A DNA stretch of 64,000 nt from Oryzomonas sp. (GTDB lineage: Bacteria > Desulfobacterota > Desulfuromonadia > Geobacterales > Pseudopelobacteraceae), in contig JARLHN010000022.1 in assembly GCA_031292255.1 (NCBI GenBank), forward strand, positions 62,001 through 126,000. Reading direction: 5' to 3'. The position numbers and the translations under genes are program-made. This document shows positions 35,242 through 44,089 of this stretch, piece by piece. The notes beneath the pieces were generated by a model, which saw nothing but the letters and a program-made list of their open reading frames with translations, searched no databases and had not been told where the DNA came from. How positions within the stretch are numbered: the stretch's first letter is position 1; each line of letters starts with the position of its first letter.

Positions 35242-35984
35242 TTTTTGATATTTTGACCCTCTTTCCCGGGATGTTCGCCAGTCCTTTCGACGAGAGCATC
35301 ATCAAACGGGGTAAAGATAAACAGCTCATTGACATTGCATTGCACAACATCCGCGACTGGGCGACCGACCGGCATCAGACCGCCGACGACGCGCCCTATG
35401 GCGGCGGCGCCGGCATGGTCATGAAGGCAGAGCCGTTGGCCGCATGTATCGAAGAGGTCAAGGCCGGCCGGCCCACCTCGACGGTGGTGTTGACCTCTCC
35501 CCAGGGCAGACGCTTCACCCACCAGGTGGCCGCGGAACTGGCGGGGCGCGACGGCCTCATCATCATCTGCGGGCGCTATGAAGGGATCGACGAGCGCATC
35601 CGGCAACTTTACGTGGAGGACGACATTTCGCTCGGCGACTATGTCCTTTCCGGCGGCGAAATCGCCGCCATGGCCATTGTGGACGCCGTGACGCGGCTTT
35701 TGCCCGGTGTGCTCGGCAGTGACGAATCGGCTGAAACCGACTCGTTCTGCGACGGCCTCCTGGAGTATCCCCAGTACACGCGTCCGCCGGAGTTCAGGGG
35801 CATCAGGGTGCCGGACGTACTGCTGTCCGGCAACCACGAACTGATCCGGAAATGGCGGCGGCGCGAATCATTGCGCAAAACGTGCTCGCTCCGGCCCGAC
35901 CTGCTGAAAGAAATCGCTCTGACCAAGGAAGACCGCACGCTCCTGGCCGGGATAGAGCAGGAAGATAACGCCTGTGGCTGCTGA
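35238..35984 (+). CDS. trmD: tRNA (guanine-37-N1)-methyltransferase TrmD
   Basis: Methylates G37 of tRNAs to prevent frameshifting. The 248-residue SPOUT-family enzyme has the family segments [39 protein letters not shown] and the trefoil-knot SAM site [11 protein letters not shown], plus the C-terminal DNA/RNA-binding helices ([11 protein letters not shown]). The start ATG 35238 overlaps the rimM stop (ATGA). It overlaps the next gene, which starts at GTG 35974, by 11 bases. Confidence 0.97.
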   Translation: MIFDILTLFPGMFASPFDESIIKRGKDKQLIDIALHNIRDWATDRHQTADDAPYGGGAGMVMKAEPLAACIEEVKAGRPTSTVVLTSPQGRRFTHQVAAELAGRDGLIIICGRYEGIDERIRQLYVEDDISLGDYVLSGGEIAAMAIVDAVTRLLPGVLGSDESAETDSFCDGLLEYPQYTRPPEFRGIRVPDVLLSGNHELIRKWRRRESLRKTCSLRPDLLKEIALTKEDRTLLAGIEQEDNACGC

Positions 35985-36558
35985 CGGAGTCAACCTGGCG
36001 ATAGCACTGCTGCACCACCCGGTCTACAACAAGCGGCGCGAGGTGGTCACCACCGCCCTGACCAACCTGGACCTGCACGATATCGCCCGTACATCGCGCA
36101 CCTTTGGGCTGGAACGCTTCTATATCGTGACCCCATCGGCGGAACAGCGCAATCTGGCGGAACGCATCACCGGTCACTGGCAGGAAGGATGGGGTGCCGA
36201 ATACAACCCGGACCGCCACGAGGCGCTCAGCATCGTCCGGATCTGCACGGACCTGGAAGCAGCGGTCAACGACCTTCAGGCGTCCTTTGCCAAACCGATT
36301 AAGACGATTATCACCGGGGCGGCGCTGCGCCCGGAGAGCATCACCTTTCCGGTCTTCAGGCAGATGCTGTCCGAGGCCGACCAGCCGCACCTGCTTTTGC
36401 TGGGGACCGGCTGGGGCCTGACGGATGAATGTTTTGCCGCGGCGGATCACGTGCTTGAACCCATTGCGGGCGCAGGATCATACAATCACCTCCCGGTCCG
36501 ATCGGCGGCGGCCATCATGCTCGACCGCCTGAGAGGCATTCGACAAGAGGCACTTTAA
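35974..36558 (+). CDS. RNA methyltransferase (SPOUT-type, TrmH-like domain, PF09936-like)
   Basis: A 194-residue protein found next to trmD and rplS in many Deltaproteobacteria, with no precise function known to me. It starts [20 protein letters not shown], a recognisable signature of the family annotated as an RNA methyltransferase domain, and shows [15 protein letters not shown], a SPOUT knot-like segment with a glycine-rich turn. The start is GTG 35974, inside the end of trmD. The C-terminus is [23 protein letters not shown] (here [19 protein letters not shown]), probably the knot's final helix. The specific RNA target is unknown. Confidence 0.85.
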   Translation: MAADGVNLAIALLHHPVYNKRREVVTTALTNLDLHDIARTSRTFGLERFYIVTPSAEQRNLAERITGHWQEGWGAEYNPDRHEALSIVRICTDLEAAVNDLQASFAKPIKTIITGAALRPESITFPVFRQMLSEADQPHLLLLGTGWGLTDECFAAADHVLEPIAGAGSYNHLPVRSAAAIMLDRLRGIRQEAL

Positions 36559-36590
36559 CAGGAAGCAGACACATAGAGGAGGAAGCACTC

Positions 36591-36947
36591 ATGAACATCA
36601 TCGATACTCTGGAATTCGAACAAATGAAAAAGAACATCCCCGTTTTCAAGGTAGGGGATACGGTCAAGGTGCAGGTTGCGATCATTGAAGGTGACAAACG
36701 CCGTCTCCAGGCCTACCAGGGCGTGGTTATCGCCCGCCAGAACGGCGGCATCCGCGAGTCCTTCACGGTGCGCAAGATTTCCAACGGCATCGGCGTCGAG
36801 AGGGTCTTCCCGCTGCACACCCCCATCATCGAGGCCATTGAGGTCATTACCCGCGGCCACGTCCGTCGCGCCAAGCTCTATTACCTGCGCAAGCTTCGTG
36901 GCAAGGCAGCCAGAATCCGCGAGAAGAAATACATCGCCGCAGCCTGA
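36591..36947 (+). CDS. rplS: 50S ribosomal protein L19
   Basis: A 118-residue L19, which lies at the interface of the ribosomal subunits. Signature features: [50 protein letters not shown] and the basic C-terminal [17 protein letters not shown]. The start is ATG 36591, with AGGAGG upstream. A strong hairpin terminator follows, and yet rnhB begins only 54 bases later. Confidence 0.97.
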   Translation: MNIIDTLEFEQMKKNIPVFKVGDTVKVQVAIIEGDKRRLQAYQGVVIARQNGGIRESFTVRKISNGIGVERVFPLHTPIIEAIEVITRGHVRRAKLYYLRKLRGKAARIREKKYIAAA

Positions 36948-36950
36948 GAA

Positions 36951-36990
36951 GAAGCGAAAAAGCCCCGATCAGCGGGGCTTTTTTCGCTTC
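36951..36990 (+). terminator. Terminator between rplS and rnhB
   Basis: GAAGCGAAAAAGCCCCG and CGGGGCTTTTTTCGCTTC form a long stem with an ATCAG loop and a T-run inside. It should reduce transcription into rnhB. Confidence 0.88.
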
Positions 36991-37001
36991 AGGGACCAAC
37001 C

Positions 37002-37664
37002 ATGCGCCAGACCGAGCTCTTTGCCTCCGCCCCCATGGATACGCTGGCCTTTGAGCAGCGTGCCCGCAGCCGGGGTTTTTCCCTGATTGCCGGGGTTGAC
37101 GAGGCCGGGCGCGGCCCCCTGGCCGGTCCCGTGGTCGCGGCAGCGGTCATACTTCCGGAGGGACTCCGTATCCCCGGAGTCGATGACTCGAAGAAACTTT
37201 CGCCGGAAACGCGCGAGCGGCTTTTCGACGTCATCAACGCCCAGGCCCTGGCCGTCGGCATCGGCATGGGCAGCCCGGAGATGATCGACCGCATCAACAT
37301 CCTGCAAGCAACCCTCCACGCCATGCTGGAAGCGGTTTCTGCCCTGTCTCCCCAGCCCGATTTCATCCTGATAGATGGGATCTCTTCGATCAACTCCACC
37401 ATCCCCCAGAAAACCGTAAAAAAAGGCGATTCACTCAGCCTCTCCATCGCAGCGGCATCCATCATCGCCAAGGTAACCCGCGACCGCCTGATGCGGGAAT
37501 TGGATGCCATCCACCCTGGCTATGGCTTTGCAGGCCACAAGGGTTACGGCTCTGCCGCGCATCTTGAGGCCATCCGGCAACACGGCCCTTCGCCGGTCCA
37601 CCGCCTGAGCTTCCGCGGCGTCAAGGAACACGTCCCGTGCCCCTCTTCCTGCTCACCTTCTTAA
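37002..37664 (+). CDS. rnhB: Ribonuclease HII
   Basis: Cleaves RNA of RNA-DNA hybrids and removes single ribonucleotides misinserted in DNA. The 220-residue protein has the catalytic start GVDEAGRGPLAGPVVAAAV (Asp and Glu), the DSKKLS segment, the third acidic residue in ILIDGISSI, and KGDSLSLSIAAASIIAKVTRD with the further Asp. The length is normal. The start is ATG 37002, just after the terminator stem. The end overlaps a short remnant of a metallophosphoesterase gene. Confidence 0.95.
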   Translation: MRQTELFASAPMDTLAFEQRARSRGFSLIAGVDEAGRGPLAGPVVAAAVILPEGLRIPGVDDSKKLSPETRERLFDVINAQALAVGIGMGSPEMIDRINILQATLHAMLEAVSALSPQPDFILIDGISSINSTIPQKTVKKGDSLSLSIAAASIIAKVTRDRLMRELDAIHPGYGFAGHKGYGSAAHLEAIRQHGPSPVHRLSFRGVKEHVPCPSSCSPS

Positions 37665-37756
37665 GCCTCTACGGCGGTATGCACGCCTATTCCTTCGCCA
37701 GGCTGCTCGGCACATTCCACCCAAACCATACCGCCACCCTCGTACTGGCTGCTTAG
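37637..37756 (+). pseudogene. Possible N-terminal remnant of a membrane metallophosphoesterase gene
   Basis: A 39-codon frame starts at GTG 37637 within the end of rnhB: it reads FLLTFLSLYGGMHAYSF and then LLGTFHPNHTA, ending at TAG 37756. The opening resembles the membrane-anchored start of YkuE-like metallophosphoesterases, which have a FLL...YGG-like helix. No further part of such a gene follows before 37879. It may therefore be a truncated gene, or a chance short frame. Confidence is low. Confidence 0.35.
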
Positions 37757-37878
37757 ATTGACCAAAATCGCCATAACGCAGGAACAAATCAGCCCTGCGT
37801 AAGGAAAATGCATTGATTTCTACAACTTTAAAAGTGTAAGCTTGAACGCGAAACGCACCAGACAGCCGTGAGGGCCCC

Positions 37879-39780
37879 ATGACCCAAGCAAACAGCATTA
37901 CCCCGTCACCCCCCCCCATCGAAAGCACGGGCATCATCTCGGCGCTCTTGCTGAAAGACGGTGTCATCGATGAGCATCAACTCTCCTACGCCACCAGGGT
38001 CCGCTCGAAGCTCACCACCCCCCGGACCATGATGGACACCCTTCTGGACCTGGGCTACATAACCCAGGAACAACTCCAGAATACCTTGCGCAGCAACCAG
38101 ATGAACATCCGCCTCGGCGACCTTTTGCTGGAGCTGGGCTACCTGAGGGAAACAGACCTCCAGCAGGCCCTGGGGATTCAGAAAGAGTTGCAGGGCAAAA
38201 AGCGGCTGGGGGAGATCCTGGTCGAAAGGGGCTTCATCGAGGAACGCCGGCTGCTTGAGACCCTCGCCTACCAGCTCGGATACCCCCTCATCGAGCTGAA
38301 CTTCGTCACCCTCGACCGGTCTCTGCTTTCCACCATACCGATCAACGTGTGCCGGGAGCATAAATTCGTGCCGGTCAGGCGCGAGGGCAACACCATCGTC
38401 ATGGCGCTCTCCGACCCGCTGGACCAGAAGGCTCAGGATGTGGCCAGGGGCTTCCTTGGGCAGAACCTGAAGTTCGCCATCGCCCCCCGAGAGTCGATCC
38501 TGGAGAATCTCGCCGCCCTGGAGCGTACATCAAGCCGACCCTCCATCTCCGACGAGTCCACCATCATCGGCATGATCAACACGCTCATCGAGGAAGCCAT
38601 CGAAGAGTGCGCCAGCGACATCCACATAGAGCCGATGAAGGATCGCCTGCGCGTTCGTCTCCGTTGCGACGGCATCATGCTTCCGCACAAGGACTTCCCC
38701 AAGGACATCGCCCCCCAACTCACCAGCAGGATCAAGATCATGGCCGAGGCCGACATCGCCGAACGGCGCCGCCACCAGGACGGCCGCATCATGTTCGCCA
38801 GCGTCAAGCACGGCATCAACCTGGATATGCGCGTCTCCATCTACGTTACCATCTACGGCGAAAAGATCGTGTTGCGGCTCTTGAACAACAAGGGGACCCT
38901 GCTGGATATCAAGGAAATAGGGATGGCCCCGCGGATGCTCGATCACTTCATCTATGAGGCGTTGGAGGTCCCCACCGGCGTCATGATCATCACCGGTCCC
39001 ACCGGATCGGGCAAGACCAGCACCATGTACAGTTGCGTCAACTACCTGAACAATATCAACACCAGCATCATTACCGCCGAAGACCCGGTGGAATACATCA
39101 TCGACGGCATCACCCAATGCTCCATCAACCCCAAGATCGGCGTGACCTTTGAGGAGACCCTGCGCCACATCGTCCGCCAGGACCCGGACGTCATCGTCCT
39201 GGGTGAGATCCGTGACCATTTTTCCGCCGAAACCGCCATCCAGGCGGCTCTGACCGGCCACAAGGTACTTACGACCTTTCACACCGAAGACAGCATCGGC
39301 GGCCTGATCCGCCTTATGAACATGGAGATCGAGGCATTCCTGATCTCGTCCACCGTGGTCTGCGTGGTGGCGCAACGCCTGCTGCGCCGGGTCTGTCCCG
39401 ACTGCGCCGAAACCTATATCCCCACTCCCCTCGACCTGTCTCGGCTTGGCGTAACCCCCAACGATCTGGCCGGGGCGGAATTCAAGATCGGCCGGGGGTG
39501 CAAATCCTGCCGTTTCACCGGCTATCGCGGCAGGGCCGGGATCTTCGAATTGCTGGTCATGAACGAAATGGTCAAAAACGCCATCCTGAACAACAAGAGT
39601 TCTTATGAAATCCGCAGGATCAGCGTCGAAACATCGGGCATGGTGACGCTCGTCGAGGATGGCATTGTGAAAGCGGCGCAGGGCTTGGTCTCCATGAAGG
39701 AGGTCATCACCGACCTGCCACGCCTCGGCAAACCACGCCCGCTTGGTGAACTTCGAAGGTTACTGGGAGTTACGCAATGA
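37879..39780 (+). CDS. GspE/PilB-like ATPase with tandem MshEN-type motifs
   Basis: A 633-residue assembly ATPase. Residues about 18-135 contain four consecutive MshEN-type half-motifs: a weak one (ISALLLKDGVIDEHQL), MDTLLDLGYITQEQLQ, RLGDLLLELGYLRETDLQQA and RLGEILVERGFIEERRLLET. MshEN domains bind c-di-GMP through pairs of such motifs, so c-di-GMP control is likely. Here the spacer between the last two is seven residues rather than the usual five. The motor domain carries ASDIHIEPMKD, Walker A TGPTGSGKTST (about 382), IVRQDPDVIVLGEIRD, TTFHTEDSIGG (His box) and the zinc-site CPDC...CKSC. It overlaps the HDOD gene by four bases. The apparatus it serves cannot be named. Confidence 0.9.
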   Translation: MTQANSITPSPPPIESTGIISALLLKDGVIDEHQLSYATRVRSKLTTPRTMMDTLLDLGYITQEQLQNTLRSNQMNIRLGDLLLELGYLRETDLQQALGIQKELQGKKRLGEILVERGFIEERRLLETLAYQLGYPLIELNFVTLDRSLLSTIPINVCREHKFVPVRREGNTIVMALSDPLDQKAQDVARGFLGQNLKFAIAPRESILENLAALERTSSRPSISDESTIIGMINTLIEEAIEECASDIHIEPMKDRLRVRLRCDGIMLPHKDFPKDIAPQLTSRIKIMAEADIAERRRHQDGRIMFASVKHGINLDMRVSIYVTIYGEKIVLRLLNNKGTLLDIKEIGMAPRMLDHFIYEALEVPTGVMIITGPTGSGKTSTMYSCVNYLNNINTSIITAEDPVEYIIDGITQCSINPKIGVTFEETLRHIVRQDPDVIVLGEIRDHFSAETAIQAALTGHKVLTTFHTEDSIGGLIRLMNMEIEAFLISSTVVCVVAQRLLRRVCPDCAETYIPTPLDLSRLGVTPNDLAGAEFKIGRGCKSCRFTGYRGRAGIFELLVMNEMVKNAILNNKSSYEIRRISVETSGMVTLVEDGIVKAAQGLVSMKEVITDLPRLGKPRPLGELRRLLGVTQ

Positions 39781-40619
39781 CAATGGGAAAACCTCTCGTA
39801 GAACTCATCAAAGATCGGCTTGCCGGGGACCTGCGCGGCCTGCCGGTCTTTCACTCGGTAGCGGTCAAGCTCCAGCAGATGCTCGCCAGCCGGGATTTTC
39901 GCATCGAGGAGGTCATCCGGTTGATCAGCGAGGATCAGTCCCTGGCCAGCCAAGTCCTGAAAGTGGGCAATTCGTCCTATTACACCGGGCTCTCCAAGGT
40001 GGCCACCATCAAAGACGCCGTCATTCGGCTGGGCGCCCAGGAGATAGCCAACCTGGTCATGATGGCGTCCCAGGTCGAGCTGTACCGGTCCGGCAACCCG
40101 GTCCTGGACAATGCCATGCAGAGGTTGTGGGACCACACGCTCTCTTGCGCCACGGGGGCCAAGTGGCTCGCCTCCAAGGCCGGCTATTCCCCGCTCGCGA
40201 CCGAGGCATTCATGGGGGGACTACTGCACGATATCGGCAAACTGGCGATCATCAAAGCCCTGGACGAGATACTGCAAGCCGGCGGGACGAAAGCCAATGT
40301 CTCGGAGATTCTCATAAATGAGATACTGGAAACCATGCACGAGGACGTGGGACACCGCCTGATGCTCTCCTGGAGCCTGCCCGAGACCTACTGCTCCATA
40401 GCCATCAACCATCATAAACCCGAGTATGACGGCAACGACATCCTGCTCGTCATCGTCAGGCTTGCCAACCTGACCTGCCGCAAGGTGGGCAAGGACCTCA
40501 GACCCGATCCCACGGTCGCACTTGTCGGCGCATCCGAGGCGCAATTTTTGGGGGTCAAGGAGATCACCCTCGCCGAGTTGGAAATCATCGTCGAGGATGC
40601 AACGGCCCAGGCAGCCTAG
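39777..40619 (+). CDS. HDOD-domain signalling protein
   Basis: A 280-residue protein made of one HDOD domain (residues about 18-215), a relative of HD phosphohydrolases used in bacterial signalling. Features: LPVFHSVAVKLQQML, ISEDQSLASQVLKVGNSSYY, IRLGAQEIANLVMM, FMGGLLHDIGKLAIIKALDE with an HD pair, and INHHKPEY with a second histidine pair. The start ATG 39777 overlaps the ATPase stop (ATGA), so both proteins are made together. This gene pair suggests that the ATPase is under signalling control. HDOD proteins have no proven common activity, and some lack phosphodiesterase function. Confidence 0.9.
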   Translation: MTMGKPLVELIKDRLAGDLRGLPVFHSVAVKLQQMLASRDFRIEEVIRLISEDQSLASQVLKVGNSSYYTGLSKVATIKDAVIRLGAQEIANLVMMASQVELYRSGNPVLDNAMQRLWDHTLSCATGAKWLASKAGYSPLATEAFMGGLLHDIGKLAIIKALDEILQAGGTKANVSEILINEILETMHEDVGHRLMLSWSLPETYCSIAINHHKPEYDGNDILLVIVRLANLTCRKVGKDLRPDPTVALVGASEAQFLGVKEITLAELEIIVEDATAQAA

Positions 40620-40806
40620 TTTCAGTCCGGAAACCAAGAGGGATCGGCACCGGGGCTCCCCCGATGTCGTCCATGGCGGTGGACGGAAGGGACACGATTT
40701 TTAAGAAATTTACCTTTCCCGTAACATTTTTTTCACATTGCCATGTTATACTTTCTCTCACTGATCACATGAGCGGGGGGCCCGGCACAGTTGCCAGGAG
40801 GTATGT

Positions 40807-40986
40807 ATGGGTAAAAAAATACGGAATTCCATTGAAATCGTTGCAGAACAGTTTCAAAACCTTCTCGAACGATGCCTGCAAACCAAGGATGAACATGAAA
40901 GGGTCATATTGGTCCGAAGACTTATCAACCTGATTGGCGTCATTCAGTTCCTGGTCTCGGTGCAGAAGGTCACGCCTCACGTCTGA
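40807..40986 (+). CDS. Small 59-residue protein of unknown function
   Basis: A short gene with a good Shine-Dalgarno (AGGAGG, five bases before ATG 40807) and its own terminator. The product is 59 residues: MGKKIRNSIEIVAEQFQNLL, then ERCLQTKDEHERVILVRRL and a hydrophobic end INLIGVIQFLVSVQKVTPHV. The middle is highly charged and helical; the C-terminal helix is amphipathic or weakly membrane-associated. No family is recognised. The intact ribosome site, the terminator and the coherent codon use support a real gene. The gap before it (40620-40806) has a TATACT hexamer at 40747 but no good -35. Confidence 0.6.
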   Translation: MGKKIRNSIEIVAEQFQNLLERCLQTKDEHERVILVRRLINLIGVIQFLVSVQKVTPHV

Positions 40987-41008
40987 AACCTGCAACCAAA
41001 CTAAATGC

Positions 41009-41047
41009 GAAAGCCGGGGACCCGAAAGAGGCCACCCGGCTTTTTTT
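41009..41047 (+). terminator. Terminator after the 59-residue ORF
   Basis: AAAGCCGGG pairs with CCCGGCTTT and is followed by a run of Ts (TTTTTTT), a rho-independent terminator. Confidence 0.85.
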
Positions 41048-41085
41048 ATGTTTTGTGCGGGATTTCACGACGGCAGGCAGCATCA

Positions 41086-41240
41086 ATCCTAGAAAAAACA
41101 TTTGCCACTGAGCCACTGAGATAACCATTTTAAAGAGTTGGACAGTATTTTGGTCTAAGTTCTCTTCACCATTTAAGGCGTTGAAAATAATTGAAAAAGC
41201 TCTGTGATTTCCACCACGTCTCTGTGTCTTGTGGCAGGAG
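41086..41240. repeat. Dispersed palindromic element, family E, copy 1
   Basis: Left part GCCACTGAGCCACTGAG and right part GTCTCTGTGTCTTGTGGC are inverted, with an A/T-rich middle. The same CACTGAG/CTCTGTG words, and the lead-in AGAAAAAACAT, recur at 53690-53895. The element lies beyond the terminator, next to mltG. Confidence 0.6.
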
Positions 41241-41253
41241 TGCCGTTTTCAGG

Positions 41254-42267
41254 TTAATTCCTGAGATAGTGCGCAACTGCCCGGTTATGTTCCTCCAGTG
41301 TGCGAGAAAAATAATGGGTGCCGTCCTGGCGGGCAACGAAATAAAGGTAATTGCTACGGACCGGATGCAGGGCCGCGCGAAGTGCATCCGCCCCCGGATT
41401 GCCGATGGGGCCGAGTGGTAGTCCTCTGACCAGGTAGGTATTATATGGCGAACGGCGGCAGATATCGGCCTTGGTGACCTTGCCCGAAAAGGCCCGCACA
41501 CCGTAAACCGCCGTCGGATCGCTCTGCAGAGGCATCCCCAGCCGCAAACGGTTGTAAAAGACCGAGGAGATCAGCGGCTTTTCCTCGGCACAGACCGCCT
41601 CCTTTTCAATGATCGAAGCAAGGGTCACTATCTCGTTGGACGACAGTCCTCCCTGCTCCTGCCCTCCCACGGTCACATCGGCGTAAACCTGCCGGAACCG
41701 GCCGACCATCTGGGCGACCAATTGTTCTTCCGTGCCGTTGCGCGCCAGGTTGTAGGTAGCCGGGAAGAGATACCCCTCTACACTGGCGGCGTGAATGCCC
41801 AGGCGCTCCAGCGTGGCAGTGTCGCGGCACGCGGACAGAAACTCGTCCCGCTTGAAATAGCCCTTCTGTTCCAGCATCTCGGCAGCCTGGTAGACGGAAT
41901 ACCCCTCCGGCAGGGTAAAACGTCGGTAATCCACGTCGCCCGCCACCAGTTTGCGCAAGATATCGCCCGGCGTCATGGCGTCCGTGAAACGATAATCCCC
42001 CGCCTTGAGGCGGTGGGCCTGCCCTCGCAGGCGGGCGAGGAGTATGAAGTGCCACGCGCTGCGGATAACGCCGTCCTGCTTGAGTTCCGTTGCCAGTTTC
42101 TTGATGCCGCTGCCGGCCGGAAACGAAACATCGCGGACAATAGAGCCCCTTCCCGGGGCCAGGAAGGTGCATGCCAGATACCACCCCAACAGCAGCAGGA
42201 GACTGACACGGGCACTTGAAACAGCAACGGTTTTGGGTGTGGGGGTAAACGGAAGCATTGGGCTCAT
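41254..42267 (-). CDS. mltG: Endolytic murein transglycosylase MltG
   Basis: Membrane-bound lytic transglycosylase (YceG-like) that cuts nascent glycan strands and so sets their length. The 337-residue protein has an N-terminal membrane helix (about 20-40), a LysM-like region (LPEGYSVYQAAEMLEQKGYF), and the catalytic domain with EGYLFPATYNL, LASIIEKEA (catalytic Glu), SDPTAVYG and NTYLVRGLPLGPIGNPG. The start is uncertain: I take ATG 42267 (MSPMLPF); a TTG nine codons upstream or ATG 42258 is possible, since no Shine-Dalgarno is convincing. Confidence 0.9.
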   Translation of the reverse strand: MSPMLPFTPTPKTVAVSSARVSLLLLLGWYLACTFLAPGRGSIVRDVSFPAGSGIKKLATELKQDGVIRSAWHFILLARLRGQAHRLKAGDYRFTDAMTPGDILRKLVAGDVDYRRFTLPEGYSVYQAAEMLEQKGYFKRDEFLSACRDTATLERLGIHAASVEGYLFPATYNLARNGTEEQLVAQMVGRFRQVYADVTVGGQEQGGLSSNEIVTLASIIEKEAVCAEEKPLISSVFYNRLRLGMPLQSDPTAVYGVRAFSGKVTKADICRRSPYNTYLVRGLPLGPIGNPGADALRAALHPVRSNYLYFVARQDGTHYFSRTLEEHNRAVAHYLRN

Positions 42268-42309
42268 TATGAGGTTTTTCCGGCTATCAGTCAAGCCTGT
42301 GGGCGCGCC

Positions 42310-42338
42310 TTGACATCGGATGCGAATGTTGTTACAAA
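42310..42338 (+). promoter_or_regulatory. Candidate sigma-70 promoter for nudC
   Basis: TTGACA (42310-42315) and TACAAA (42333-42338) are 17 bases apart in the divergent gap between mltG and nudC. Transcription would start about 42345, just before a 27-codon leader frame. Confidence 0.55.
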
Positions 42339-42350
42339 ATCGATACGTTG

Positions 42351-42434
42351 ATGCTGGCCAACGAGGAAAAGAAGCACAAGTTTAACCTGGTATCGCTGAG
42401 CAACGACAAGATACCGAGCGAAAGGATCTTATGA
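42351..42434 (+). CDS. Possible 27-residue upstream ORF overlapping nudC
   Basis: ATG 42351 opens a 28-codon frame ending TGA at 42434, which overlaps the nudC ATG by four bases (ATGA). Translation gives MLANEEKKHKFNLVSLSNDK followed by IPSERIL. The codon use looks natural and it lies just after the promoter candidate. There is no clear Shine-Dalgarno for its ATG. It may be a leader ORF that couples to nudC, or a chance frame. Alternative reading in the same frame upstream (to about 42322) contains cysteines. Confidence 0.35.
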   Translation: MLANEEKKHKFNLVSLSNDKIPSERIL

Positions 42435-43303
42435 CGTTCCCCGAACAGGTTCACCTCCCTTTCAATTTTTCCATCATCAAGGAGAGCTTCCAACTGAGCT
42501 GCCACTCGCAACAGGAGCCTGCGGAAGACGGCTATTGGGCCATCATGCAGGGTAACGGCGTCCTCTTGACACGGGACGAAAATGGTCTGGCCCTGCCCCG
42601 GGGTGGTCTGCCGGACTGGCTTCGACCGAAAGCCCCCCCACTCTTCATCGGGCAGTGGCGCGGCAAACCGCTGCGCGCCTTTGGCGTCGGCAGCGACCTC
42701 CCCTTGCAGGCCCCGTTCGAGGCCGAGGCGTTCAATGCCGCCGAACAGCGCCTGGACATGCCGACCCTTACCGTGAGCGGTCTTGCCAAACAGATCCTGC
42801 ACTGGGAACGCCAGGGCCGCCACTGCTCCCGCTGCGGCGCGCCGACCGAGCCCATGGCCGGCTCCTGGGGCAAACGATGCACCGGCTGCGCAGCGGAGCA
42901 TTTCCCCCATATCCACCCCTGCGCCATCGTGCTGGTCAGGAAGGGTGACGAACTGCTTCTCACCCGCAAGGCGGAATGGCCGGTGGGCAGGTACAGCCTG
43001 GTGGCCGGTTTCGTCGATTTCGGCGAATCCCTGGAAGAATGCGCCATCCGCGAGGTCAGGGAGGAGACCGGGATCGGGATCGAGAACGTCCGCTACGTGG
43101 GGAGCCAGAACTGGCCCTTTCCGTCTCAACTCATGGCCGGCTTCGTGGCCGACTTTGCCGACGGCGAGATCACCGTTGACACCAATGAACTGGAGGATGC
43201 CCGCTGGTTCCCCCTGAACGCCCTTCCCTCGCTCCCACCGAAGCGCAGCATCGCCCGCTGGATCATCGACAACTTCAAATCGCCCGCATCCTGCTCCATT
43301 TGA
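42431..43303 (+). CDS. nudC: NAD+ diphosphatase / Nudix hydrolase NudC
   Basis: Hydrolyses NADH to NMNH and AMP and, in E. coli, removes NAD caps from RNA. The 290-residue protein has an N-terminal NudC domain, a zinc ribbon CSRCGAPTEP...CTGC (about 133-152), and the Nudix box GFVDFGESLEECAIREVREETGI, written here by its key residues: G-x5-E-x7-RE-x2-EE-x-G, around residue 197-219. It is followed by GSQNWPFPSQL, the NudC-specific SQPWPFPxS motif. The start ATG 42431 has AAAGGA seven bases upstream. Length is typical. Confidence 0.94.
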   Translation: MTFPEQVHLPFNFSIIKESFQLSCHSQQEPAEDGYWAIMQGNGVLLTRDENGLALPRGGLPDWLRPKAPPLFIGQWRGKPLRAFGVGSDLPLQAPFEAEAFNAAEQRLDMPTLTVSGLAKQILHWERQGRHCSRCGAPTEPMAGSWGKRCTGCAAEHFPHIHPCAIVLVRKGDELLLTRKAEWPVGRYSLVAGFVDFGESLEECAIREVREETGIGIENVRYVGSQNWPFPSQLMAGFVADFADGEITVDTNELEDARWFPLNALPSLPPKRSIARWIIDNFKSPASCSI

Positions 43304-43435
43304 GGCAGTCCTGACAGCAGGCGTGGCATGCACGCGGCAACCGGACTTAACGGTCACGTACGGTATGAGCAGGTTACAGCGGCAACGGTCGGTATCGTCG
43401 GATGACCTGCGTTGCCGCGAAGGATGACGCGGTAG

Positions 43436-44089
43436 TCATTGCCCCATGTTTTTTTTCTGATGTTCAGCCTTATTGAGATTATCAACCGTCCGATTATATT
43501 CATCTATTACAAGATTCATCAATTCTTTGGTGGATACCAGGCCTGTGAGTAGGTATTTGCCGTTTTTCTTCGTGATTACAATATAAATAAAGCGGTCGCC
43601 AGAATCCCATCGGCTTAAAATACAGTTGGAATTTTTCATCCAGTCGTCAGTCACCAAATTCAGATCAAACTTTTTCTTATGATAATCAGGGGGTCCGAAT
43701 TTCTTGGATAAAATGCCATCCAGCACTGATGCGTGCTTTTCCAGACCCGCCACATCATTTTCGAATGATTTATTATAGTGATATATGGCAAATTGATGGT
43801 TATTCTCATGGCTGAGGAAGCAAATCAACACATCCATCGAGATCCTGCCAAGTGAGTATTCCGGGATCACGATACTGTAGTCGCCATTGAAGGTGGCAAA
43901 CGGATTTCTATCGAGAATTTTATCAGCTATGTCGGCCATGGGCGTGCCGAGCACAAAGCCCTGGAAAGAAAGCTTAACGTTTCTAGGTGATTTTTTTGTG
44001 GATGTATTCGATTTAACAGGGCTATCCGCCATAACTGCAGGCGGAACAACCAGGCAAAAAAACACTGCCAGCATTAAGATGCTCTTCAT
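43436..44089 (-). CDS. Exported protein of unknown function
   Basis: A 217-residue protein with a signal peptide (MKSILMLAVFFCLVVPPAVM, cleavage near ADS). The rest is rich in Lys, Asn and Asp and contains beta-like stretches (YSIVIPEYSLGRISMDVLI, NCILSRWDSGDRFIYIVITK). No family, no catalytic motif and no cysteine ladder is recognised. The start is ATG 44089 with GAGG five bases upstream. The gene is clearly more A/T rich than the adjacent nudC and mltG genes, as are the following genes, consistent with an acquired segment. It is divergent from the cytochrome c gene. Confidence 0.65.
   Translation of the reverse strand: MKSILMLAVFFCLVVPPAVMADSPVKSNTSTKKSPRNVKLSFQGFVLGTPMADIADKILDRNPFATFNGDYSIVIPEYSLGRISMDVLICFLSHENNHQFAIYHYNKSFENDVAGLEKHASVLDGILSKKFGPPDYHKKKFDLNLVTDDWMKNSNCILSRWDSGDRFIYIVITKKNGKYLLTGLVSTKELMNLVIDEYNRTVDNLNKAEHQKKNMGQ

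Noticed and set aside
37757..37878. Possible c-di-GMP (GEMM) riboswitch before the MshEN-type ATPase
   Set aside because: The context is attractive, but none of the conserved GEMM core words is present.
43379..43418. GCGGCAACG/CGTTGCCGC stem between nudC and the exported protein gene
   Set aside because: Nine-bp stem with a 22-base loop and no T-run; too weak to call a terminator.
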